Part shown: positions 9,642 through 21,600 of the stretch, piece after piece | Numbering within the stretch: position 1 is the stretch's first letter | Layout: each line of letters begins with the position of its first letter | Source of the DNA: Phaseolus vulgaris | Taxonomy: Eukaryota; Streptophyta; Magnoliopsida; Fabales; Fabaceae | Length of the DNA: 64,000 bases | Assembly (NCBI RefSeq): GCF_000499845.2 | Contig: NC_023759.2 | Span: 40,157,172-40,221,171, forward strand | Reading direction: 5' to 3' | Notes under the pieces: generated by a model | The model's database searches: none | Told to the model about the DNA's origin: nothing | The model's input: only the letters and a program-made list of their open reading frames with translations | Program-made: the position numbers and the translations under genes

Positions 9642-12600
9642 TTAATCATACTCTAATTCATCAGGAGTCACTGGCCTTTTAAGAGGGATAATGGACTTCT
9701 TTTCAACATCACGAGACAAAGCCTTCCTCATATCTAAAAACAAAGCATAAAATGATAATGGATAAATAGCAGCACGTGTTTTGTTAAAACAGAGTAGAAG
9801 CAAAATAAAAACCAAGAACTTAAAAGCATACCTAAACCATCTTCTTCCCCAGAATAGTAGCGTAGCACCCGTCGATAAACCACATAGCCAAGCTATGATG
9901 TCAATCAGGAAAGTAGTTAGTAACTCCAATTTTAGACTGAAGAAATCCTAATGTAAGAAATAAACCCTAATCCAACATACGGCAATCCCCTATCCAAAGA
10001 TATAAACAAGACATTATATTTCTAAAGTATTGATATAATTAATTTACATTTCTCCTATAATCATATATACTCCACTTCAGCATGACTCAAACGTACGATC
10101 TCCAAGAGGTGAAAAGTGAAAACTCCAAGAGGCAAAACTAAACTTTCTTATAGAGATAGGATTACTTCGAAACTCAGCCTTAAGCCCCTACATTTTAATA
10201 TAGATTTGGATGCCCAGGGCATACAAAATATTATCCCCAATTGCATATTTTTTGCGGTTGATATAATTTTGTTTTTTAATCTAATCTTGGACATTCAAAA
10301 GACTATCCCTAATTGCATGCTTTATGTTGATGATGTAGTTTTGATTGAGAAATCAAAAGGTTTTGGTTTAAGTAGGAGTAAGGCATACATGCATTGCAAT
10401 TTTAGCAAGAATCAAATGACTTAGGAGTAAAGTTGCAAAAAAGTTGTCATATCACAGGTTTTAAAGTTTAACCCTGTCCTTGGTTACACATGACAGACGT
10501 AAATATCTGCCTCTCCAGAAGCTGTTTTATAGCTTCTTCGTTTTTTATCATTGAGGTGTGGTTTTCTACGTCTTTAGAACGTGTGTCCACAACAATATAG
10601 TATAAAATTATGATATACAACTACAACAAACATGATATTAATTATGTCCAAGATTAGACTTTTATATTTACCACTAGAATCTCATGGAAAATAATATCTC
10701 CTAGGTTTTATATTTAAGCGAGCCCTTTGCTTCATAATGAAAGGGGTTAAAATCAAAAGGTTAATCCCACAATACACCTTGAGCAACACTGGGTAAAAGG
10801 ATTTTACAGTAACTCATTATATTGTCAAGATTTCAAAACTAGAGGAGAACTTTTGAAGATTTTTCAACCCAGGAATTGAACCTGAGTTTTTGAGGTTCAA
10901 TATGCCATTTGATGCTATTTGTTAAGTCTTTATCCGACGTGAAACTAAACACACTCTCGAGGCTGCAATTAAGGCAGATTAAGGATGATATAATTAAGAC
11001 AGCTTTCCAACATTAGCTTTCTTAGATTACTAACTTTATTATTATATTAAAAGCCACGAAGTGTTCTTCCAGAAGTATGAGGGAAAATGACAGGAAAAAC
11101 AATAAATGACGGTCTAAGTTTTGCTAAGCGTTGAAATTAAGTAATTTGGGAAAGTTACACGATCTATCTTGTGTCAAATTTATGAAATTATTAAACTCTT
11201 AAGAGATAAAGATTGAGATAAAACCGTGTATTAGTAAGACAACATGGGTCTTTATTTAGATTGAGAAAAAAGAATCAACACAATAAATAGAGATTTGATA
11301 TCCTCTAATAACAAAGATATGATGAGGAAATAAATAAAAATGTTTTTAATAATACATACATATATAATCTACATATTCTTAATTATATAGGATTGGTTTC
11401 TTATTTCTATAATTCTAATATATAAGTTGTATGTGCTCAGCTTGCTAATTATTGGTCCTCTCAAAAACTTAGTGAATATGTCAACCATATGATGCAATTC
11501 GGCTTTGCATCTCATGTGTAGATCTTCTTCAATGTTTTTTATTTGGATTTCTTCAACGGAAGATGAATGATAGCGGAAGCATAAAGAATTGTAGAAATTT
11601 TGCAAGAGACAAAAATATGAGATGAATCTAAGTGAGGTTAGGCCAACACTTAGTTTCTAGAGTGAGGTTGGATGAACACTTCTAGGAGGAGTCTAGAAAT
11701 TTGTCTAGGAAGAAGACAACTCTAGAAAGAACACTATTCATTAGAGTTGACAAGGTTTAACCCCAAGGACAATGCAAATTCATAAAACAGGATTATTAGT
11801 TGTACACCAATAAGCAACCGTGTTAACTTCTAAACACTTTTTAAGCACTTTTTATTTTTAATTGTTGACACTTTACATACACATATGTTAAACGTATTTG
11901 TGTCAAATAAATCCTCGACACCGATACACTAGCTTGATGAACATATCAGTGCATCACAACTGCTACACAATCAAAGATAGATCAACCAATAGTACAAGAG
12001 CAACAAGTGAATGTCTAGCAATAGTGTGAACGAGAGGGTTTCCCATGCAGCTTCCAACACCTATCAATTGTATATATCCAATGCGGTGGCAATATTCACA
12101 TTTTGGATGATCTTAGAACTACGTTTGCGAGAACGCCCATAATTATTACTACGTGAGGCAACAGTATTGTTATCCCCTACAGACGAAGTATGTGTCTCCT
12201 GTTTATTTTTTGAGGAACATGGAGGAGCTCAAATAATGCGGAAGTCAATAGGGTGTATTGGTAATCCCAAAATCTTATGACAGGTAGCAGTATATTCTTG
12301 TGGCAAGCCATACAAGTCAAAGGTCATAAAGAACGTACTACGGTTCTTAAGTTCCTTCTTCATATCCACATATCGTGGAAGGAGGTAACTAAAATCATGT
12401 AAGGCAGCATGAATTCGCCCAAAAGAAGTGGAGATAAGACCCTCAAAATTTCGTTGGGCAAGAAGTGTTAAGGGATTTTGGCACACACCATACAAATGTT
12501 GTGTTATTGGTATAATGGGCATGGGCCTCACTCCAAACTGATGCACACATCTCATGGAGAGAAAAACTAAATTTGAGGTATGAATAATGAATTTAATGAC

Positions 12601-15600
12601 ACTAGAGAGTTGGGTATCAATCTTTATCCATTGTTCTCAATTTTTTGTAGGAATGGATTCAATCATAATAGTGAGATGGGATTTGTAACCCAATGAACTT
12701 AACCATAACCTGATTTTGGAAGTTCAAGTAGAATAGTTAGACTTGTTCATCTTGTCAAACAATATGGTTAGAAAAGAAAGGAGAATTTGTTCTAGAGGTT
12801 GATGTGGTGTTGGAAGACATTCTTTTCATGAAAGTTGGAAAGAAAAAAAGAAAAACCTAAGGAGAGGGAATAGTAGATTGGACCACCAAACTAGGATGGG
12901 TGGCTCACATTGACGATTGGATAGATTGGCATGGTGCGATCCCAATTGTGTTCACCGGAGAAAAAGGAGGTCACCGAAAAACTTGTAAGCAACATGGAAA
13001 CAATGAATGCAAACATGCGAGAAAGGTTCGCAGAAAAAGAATCCTCTAGAGGCACTGGGTCTACTAGGTCAATGCAGTTTTGAAAAAAGCTCTAGATATC
13101 ATGTTAAACTCTAGGAAAGAGAGAAACATTGTGTTGAAACTACATGTTTTTGGGACAACACTAATGCTTTATTTGTATTGAGAAAAAATAATCAATATAA
13201 TAAATAGAGGACATTTGATATCTTTTATTAACAAAGATATGATACGAGAATAAATAAAAATATTTCTAATAATACATATATAATCTTAATATTCTTGATT
13301 ATACAGGATCAATTCGCTATTTTTATAATTATAACAAAAATAAAAGTTTAGCATGCAGTCATTTATTCCCTTATTTCAATTGTTTTATTTGTTAAAAGAA
13401 AAAAAAATAATATAGTGAAAGAGGAATAGAAAAGGAGCATCAGGAACCATCTTACCAGCACATAAAACAAGTAAACAAGGAGTAAAAGAAGTAACAGCTT
13501 GAGAGATCTCCCTATCCTTCTTTATATTTAAGAAACCACATAATAAGAAAGAAATGGAAAGTCTAAGTTGTGAAATGAAATTCACATTACCTTATCATAC
13601 ATCTTGATGGCTGGCGCATTTGATGCTCTCACAAAGAGATCAACAAAGAAAGCCTTGTCACTGAAAAATTCACATTCTTAATTAATACAAGGCAAGGCAT
13701 CCACACAAACATAACATCATTAAAGACATTTCAAATGCAGGAGTCATAGCCAGGGTCTTAGGTTTAAGACTTAGGTATTATAAGAAATCTCAATTGGAGC
13801 ATGTTGATGTGGCATGGACAGGGTCTAAGTAAGATCTTGGGTCTTGAGACTAAGAAAATATTTTTCAATCTTAACAAAATGTAATAAATTAATTTTTTAA
13901 ATTGTAAGAAATTGAAGTGTAAATAAAAAATTATAAAAATGTGGATCTTAAAAGAACTTTGCATTAGAGCAAAATTTGCGAAAAAGGTCTTAAAATGACG
14001 TGGCAATGTAGGACCCACTTAAGTAAAATAAACCTGAGGGTAAGACCCCCTTGCATTGGAGATGGCCTAATCTCCTAGAACTAGTATCCCATTCATGAGT
14101 CTTGTTACACAAAGCAACCCCCACACACAAAAAAACCACATTTAATCACTGCTCCAATTCGTCTTTTATAAATTATGCAAATAAAAATAACAAGCAGTCA
14201 AGTCAAAACTATCCATGTAATGGACAAAAGGAAAGTCACAGTGATAGAGAAGTTGAGATTTTAGGATTTGAATATATAATAAATATAATCCTTTATAAAA
14301 TATGAAAATAAAAATAAACTATACAGTCCAGTCAAAACTATAGATGTGATGGGCAAAATAAAAGTCATATCTGAATTCATTGCATATATTTACAAGGGGA
14401 ATACATACAGGTGCAATTTTCTAAGTACATGAATTTAAAAAATACAAGAAACTAAGCTTAAATGTAGTAATTTCCAATAGATTTCTATAGACAAACTTTT
14501 CTTGAACAAAAAGATTATCAATTTCTATATTTGGCCTTTCATGAACGTTGGAAGCAATATGAACAACTACTTGATTTTATCACATACTGCTTTCTCTGCT
14601 AGATGTCACAAAACTTCAATCCTTGAAGGAGTTCATCCAAAAAAAGTTCACGGGTGCTTGTAGATTGCATATATTCTAACTAGTCCAACTGCAAAATAAA
14701 TGTGAGGTCAAGTAATTTTGAAATAGATGAACTTTTCAACCAATACTTGATATCTCTCAAGATCTGAACAAGGCCATGACTAGGTAACAATTTGTAATTT
14801 GCATCCATGGGACTATCAATGGATCTGTAATCTAACACACCTCTACTCTAAGTATGTCTAATGCTTACATCTTTTTGGAAAACCGAGATTCCATCCCTTG
14901 ATTGGGTCACTTCACTACCAAAAAGTATTTTAAAATTTCAAAGATTTTGGTTAAACAAGTGCTTTATCAGCTACTTAAATAGACTTTATTGAAAAGTTGT
15001 TGTCTGCTTTGTGCTGCAAGTAGTTCCTAAATATGTTTTTTCCTATTCTCTTCTCTTCCCTCTCATACATTGTATCCGACATCTCCAAAAGTTATTATAA
15101 AAATGAGACCCATTATATAAGAGAGGGAAAATCATCCTTTCAAATTCATTCTATATTTTTTGTATTTTTCTAAAGTTGTTATTCATGCTTGGGTCTATTG
15201 CGCCTCAAGGAGCGCAACCCAACCCCAGTGGTGCACGTCTAAATTCCGATTGATGCGTCATCACACACCATCGCAGTCTCGACCGACCTAGGTGTGTGTG
15301 TCACATGCACCACCTTCCAATGGTCATAATTCTTTCGAACCACCACGTTTTGACTCACAGAAGTATTTTGAGCCCATTTCCGCCCTTTGTCCTTTGTTAT
15401 GGTACTATTTGGTGAGTTGTCTAGAGTTGGTCAATGTTTCTCTCTTTTGAAACCCTAGGGTTCCCTCTATTATTTCTCTGTAGCATTTTTTAGTCGTGTC
15501 CCTACCTTGTTTCAACATGTCTTCATGAACTATCTCTTCTTTTTTTGAGACTCCTATAACTTTAGAGAAATTAAATGGGAAAAATTACTTGTGCTTGTCT

Positions 15601-18600
15601 GCCTGAATTGAACTTTGGTTCATTGGATAAGGTTTTCATGATCACTTAGAAGATGAGAGTAGAGTACCACCAAATCAAATTCAACCGTGGAAGAAAATTG
15701 ATTTCCAGCTTTGTGCTCTACTTTGACGGTTAGTAGAGACCAATATTTTGAGCTCTCATGTGCTTCAAAACTTGTAATTCCTTGTGGATTAAGGCCCAAA
15801 ATATTTTTGCAATGCCTCTATGATTCTACTAATCGATTGGTTTCTCTCCAACAATCTAATAACAATACGATGTCTTGCATTGTTGAAACTCAATCCAATT
15901 GGTTTCTTTCCAGAAGAAAGATGAACTAACTCCCATGTACCACTATGCTCAAGAGTCTACATTAATAATCATGGTTTGTCTTCATCCAAAATGATTAAGT
16001 TCTCCATAAACACTTGGGAATAGTAAGAGAAGATATCAAGGAAACAAAGGAGAAATACAAAGAAAATAAATTATGATATATAACTCATAAAATGGTAAAT
16101 AGGATGAGGGTGAGGGTTTTGAGTAGATCAAATACCTCTCCTAAAAGCAATGGGCCAATCAAAATTATCATTATTAGGATATGTAGGAGTGGTTGTGGTG
16201 AAGGACAAAATTCAAGGGACTCCTCAAGTATGGTTAGACCAATCTATGTGGTTGACATTGATATGTGAGTAGAGGAGACAAAACACGTCGATTGGACTAG
16301 TTGGAGGAGAATGAGGTTGATTGTCTTTTTGAAGAGGTAGTACAAAAGGGACAAAAGGAATGGATAAGACTTGTTGTGTTGAAGTAGTGTATCGTACAAA
16401 AGATGCAAAAGGAATCTCCAAAAGCATAACATTAGCCAACATGTAGTACCATCTAGTCTTTGGAGAGTAGCATTCATCTTCTTTCTGAAGGCAAGAATAA
16501 CCTAAGAAAACACATTTAGTAGCCCTAATGGATATTTTTATCCTGACCTAGAAAAACATCATGAAAAAAAAACATAGACCCAAAAACTTCTGGAGAAACA
16601 TGAAATAAATATTCATTTTGAAAAATAATTGAGTGAGAAATTCTATTTTCAAGGGTGGATAGGACATCCTATTTATTAGAAAACAATAACTAAGAAGTAA
16701 AGGTACATTTGCATTAAGCATTAAGATGCATGCAACTTCCACTAAATGCCTATCTTTTTTCTAGCTATTTCATTTTGTTGAGGTTTGTGAGGACACGTGG
16801 ATTGTTGTTGGATGCCTTTTGAAGATAAGAAGAAAGAAAGTTCAAAAGAAAAATACTCTTTGGTACTTATTTTTCCAAAAATTGGTTCTTGATCTCATTA
16901 AAAAAAGATACAAAAATGGATAAAAGTTTAGATCTATCTTTCATTAGGTATACTCCAGTACATCAAGAATATTCATCAATAACTAGAATAAAATATTTGA
17001 AAGCAAAAGATGTTACATGACTTGGACCCCAAATAACTAAGTGAATTTTTGGAAAACATGACCAACTCCTTTGGAAGCAATTTTGGACCCATTTGCTAGG
17101 GTAATATGGTGAGGAAATTTAAAAGGTGACAAAAAAGAAAATAGAGAATTATTACCAACTAATCAACATTCAACATTATTGAACAATTTGAGGACTTTGA
17201 CAATTGACTTTGAAGGTAAGATTAAATGGATAATCAAGGACAAACAAAACAAAATTCAAACATGTGAAGGAGAAAGGAAAACATGACCAGCTCCTTTGGA
17301 AGCAATTTTGGACCCATTTGCTAGGGTAATATGGTGAGGAAATTTAAAAGGTGACAAAAAAGAAAATAGAGAATTATTACCAACTATGTGATCAAAAGCA
17401 CTTGAGTCAATAATCCATAGACCTTATTAGTAACAGATTCAGAAACATCAACAATTGAAACACTAGGAGAAAAGGATGATTGGGACTTGATTTATGGCTT
17501 TCCATTCAAGATATTCTTGATAATCATCTTTGAGAATCTTTACTTTAGATTGACAAGTTTGCAATCTTTTTTGGAAAATCATAAAGTGAGTAACAAACTT
17601 CTACTTGAAATAGGAACACTAAGGACGACCGCTTCTACTTCCTCTTCCTCAAACTTCATGACTGCCTCTTCCTTTAATATACACCATTGCAAAAGTTTCC
17701 ACAATCCCAACTGAATTTTCTGTTTTCACTTTAATGGGAACATGGAGATGTCTAATAATCAAGTCATCCATTGAGGGAATTTCATTACCAGTTAGGAGTT
17801 GGTCAAATCTATCAAGTTTCTTTCTTATTCCTTCCAAAATTGATAGAATCAACACCATACACAAACTATCAAGTTTCTCTCTCATTCCTTCCAATGAATC
17901 ATTGTCCCTGAATATTCTTAACTCTTCCATTGCAACTTCAGCTTCAAAAACAAAAGAAACTATAAACAGGCCATCCATTGAGGGCATTTCATGACTAGTT
18001 AGGAGTTGGTCACAATCTATCAAGTTTATTTCTTATTCCTTCCAAAGTTCAAAGAATCAACACCATGCTCAATCTATCAAGTTTCTTTCTCATTCCTTCC
18101 AATGAATCATCATCCAAGAACCTTCTTAACTCTTCCATTGCAGCTTGAGCTTCAACAACAAGAGAAACCATATCATGACTAGTTTGTTTGAGAGAGGCTC
18201 ACTTTTGAGCAACATTACACAAGCACTTGATTATAATACAAAGAAAATTGAAATTTAGAGTGTGTCTTTCCGTCTCTCATGATCTCATATTTATAACTAC
18301 TATAGATAGACCAAATACAACGTATTCTTTAGATAGACCAAATATAATGTATGAGAGGGAAGAAAAGAGAGTATGAAATTATATAAATTATATTTAAGAC
18401 TATTTAATCTAACAGTTCCCCTCGAGTTGGAGTATACAAATTGTATGTGCCAAGCTTGGAACAAATATATTCAATCCAAGGTCCTCTCAAGGATCTTGTA
18501 AGTACATCTGCAAATTAAGCATTTGATCTGACAAATGCAATACAAATTTCCTTAAACAACTTGTCTTGAATAAAATGACAATTAATTTCAATGTGTTTAA

Positions 18601-21600
18601 TCCTCTCATGGAACACTGGATTGGAAGCAATGCGGAAAGTCGCTTGATTATCACAATGCATCATTGGCTGAATCTCACAAAAATCTAATTCTTGTAGAAA
18701 TTGTTTTACTATATAAGCTCACAGGTGAGGGATGTCATTGTTCTATTCTATACTCAGCTTCAGTAGATGATCGGGCAACAACATTTTGTTTCTTGTCCTT
18801 CCAAAATAATATTCCTCCAAGCAAAACACAATAACTTGTGGTAGAACGCCTATCCATAGGAGAACCAACCAAATCAACGTCACAATACCCAAAGATTTGG
18901 GCATTCCCTTTATCTTCATAAAATAGTCTTTGTCCTCAAGCCTTTTTGAGATATCTTAGAATATGAATGATAACATTCGAGTTATCAATACAAGGATTTT
19001 GCATGAATTGACTCACAACACCAACTGCACAAGACAAAATGGTCTAGTAATAATGAGTTTTCCAAGTCTTTTATATCTTTCTAGATCAAAGAAAAACTCT
19101 CCCTCTGCTGCCATTAATTCCAGATTTGGATCCATGGGCCAATCCACTGGTTTGCAATCAATCATGTTTGTGTCTTTTAGTATGTCAAGAGGATATTTCC
19201 TTTGAGAGATTACAACTCCATCCCTTGATTGAGTTATTTCTATGCCAAAAAAATATATAGGATTTCCAAGATCCCTAGTTTGAAAATGGCACAGGTGTTT
19301 TCTTAACTCAAAGATTTTAGTAGCAGCATTCCTTGTGATTACTATATCATCAACATACACAATTAAGTACACACATTTTCCAAGGGAGGTATGACAAAAA
19401 TGACTAGTTTGCCTCACTATGTTTTAGCCCTAAGGATTGAACAATACAGCTAAATTTTCCAAACCAAGCACGGAGAGATTGCTTGAGACCATAAAGAGAG
19501 TGGCGCAACTTACAAACCAAACCAAACTCCCCCTGAGCAACAAGTTGTTTAAGCCCATAAAGAGAACATTGAAGTTCGCAAACAAAACCAAATTCCATAA
19601 AGTCAAGTGGTAGTTTAGTATAAAATTCTTCTTCTACTTCCCTTCAAGAAATGGAATTTTAATGTCTAATGATGTAATATATCCCAAGTCAATACCATAT
19701 ATTAGGGTCTTACCCTAGAGCAACTATTGTAACCTCAAGTTGATTAACTTCTCTATTTGGACCGACTTTAATACCATACACCAATTTGCAATCAACATCT
19801 ATCTAAAAGAGAATAACTTCCAAATATCACTGCACTTAAAAAGCCTACAATTCATAAATCATAACTCGTTTCCATCCTAACCACATTTTTTGAACTATGA
19901 TAGAAGATATAAATGAGAAATATGGAGGAGATAAACAATAATGTCGTAAAAACTTTCATAGATAGGATGGGATGAGGAATTAGGGTGGATAGAATACCCA
20001 ATCTCTGGATGATGAAGTTCCATAGCAGATGGGTTGAATAGGAGATGACCACTCGATTCTTCATGTAATGTTAGAGCAACAACCCATGCTCCAACAGCTA
20101 GGGTATTGAAATGATAACATTTTGGAGAACATGTGTAGTAGAATGATGTGATTAAGGGAATTTGAATCAATTCTCCGTGAACTTTGACTATTATCAAATT
20201 AGTTGCAAAAGACAACTAAGAAAGCTTAGGAGCCTTTAATTGAAGATATTTTTTTTATACTTTTTCCCAAAATTTTGCTCACATTTTTAGACTTAGAGAT
20301 GTGTATTGCCTTCTCTTTGGGAATAACATGAAGAAAGGGAGAAAGAAATGACTTGAGTGTGGCAAATTACAACCACTTCTTCCTCCATGCGCTTCCTCTT
20401 TTGTGATTTCCACGACCTCTATTCTAAGATGAGACAACATTGCATAAGATTCAATTGACTGTTGAATTACCACCTATTTTAAGTGATAAGTAGAAATTTA
20501 ATTATTTGGAAGGACTTAAATTTGTGAAATGGTCGCATATTTTATATTATATTATATTATTAGATATATTTATACACACACGCACTTCTGAATCGAATAT
20601 ATGTTATGTTAACAAGAATAAATACACAAGCAACTTCCTAGGTAAATGAATCCAAAAGAATGCATGAACCTAACCTATAAATGCAGCTATTCATTTCCAA
20701 CAGATTTCTTGCAGTTTCAACAAGAGAAAGATTATGTATCATGATATCATGTATTACAGAGTATACACAATTTACCAGAAAACTACCAGGAGAAGAAAAT
20801 TTAAATAAGATCATGTAAAGAGGACAAGAAATGTTTCAGAAACTTGAATATTAAAAGAAATCAAACATATGCACGTCTTACACGTTGTCACTAATTTCTT
20901 CCAGCAGATTCATAAGTTTCTTGGCTAACTGCTGCCTGCGATACTCAGGAGCAACTGTTACTGCAGTTACATGACCATGCCAAGACTCTCCTTGCCCCTC
21001 TACTTTACCCATAACTACATCAATAATACTAGCATTAGCATTCCACTGTCATGCGACTTGATTCATAATTAGGCACATTGATCAGACTAGTAAGGAAGAC
21101 ATAAGCTACATTGAATTAGCCGGTGCAAGCAACAGAAGATTATCATTATCGTGTTTTAGAACAACTACATAGTCATTCTTGAACCCGTACTTGCGTTTAA
21201 ACCATCAATTTCTGCCACCAATAAGCTATTGAGAGCAACACTCATTACCCTGTCTCCCTTCCTTGCTTCAATTTTGCAAGATTTTTCATTTTGAAAATGA
21301 TTTCAACCTAAGTAACTTTGGCATATAGTGATTTAGGTGAGTGAGAAAGAAAAGGCAAAGACTCACTGTAACCCATGATTTTATTTCCAGGACCTTCAGC
21401 AACATGAAAATAGTCTGGCCATCTTGCAAGATAGGTCATGTAGAAGGACATGTTGAACTGAAACCAAAAACCAATTAAATTAAGGCACCATCCAATTCAG
21501 TATCGTATTGAATGGAAATGAACCAAAAAAACTCTTACTGTTTCGGTGAGATGGTCAAGATTGACGGAGGAAAAGCGAAGAAGATCGTTGCAACAGAATC

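Larger units (their letters stand above)
11189..13336 (-). mobile_element. Internally deleted Ty1/copia element with both LTRs (NAA20 intron 4)
   Basis: Two direct repeats of about 235 bp (11189-11420 and 13102-13336) share runs such as TTTATT(A/T)AACAAAGATATGAT. They flank an interior that on the minus strand runs from a copia PBS (near 13086-13100, ATGATATCTAGAGC, compare TGGTATCAGAGC), through gag remnants, to the last codons of copia RNase H. Most of pol is missing. Possible 5-bp target duplications are GAAAT (11184-11188) and AAAAT (13337-13341), with one mismatch. It sits in the same orientation as NAA20 and must be spliced out with intron 4. Confidence 0.8.

Noticed and set aside
10860..10910. 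Possible tRNA B-box-like text (GGAATTGAACCTG)
   Set aside because: No A-box, no cloverleaf and no anticodon stem could be built around it.
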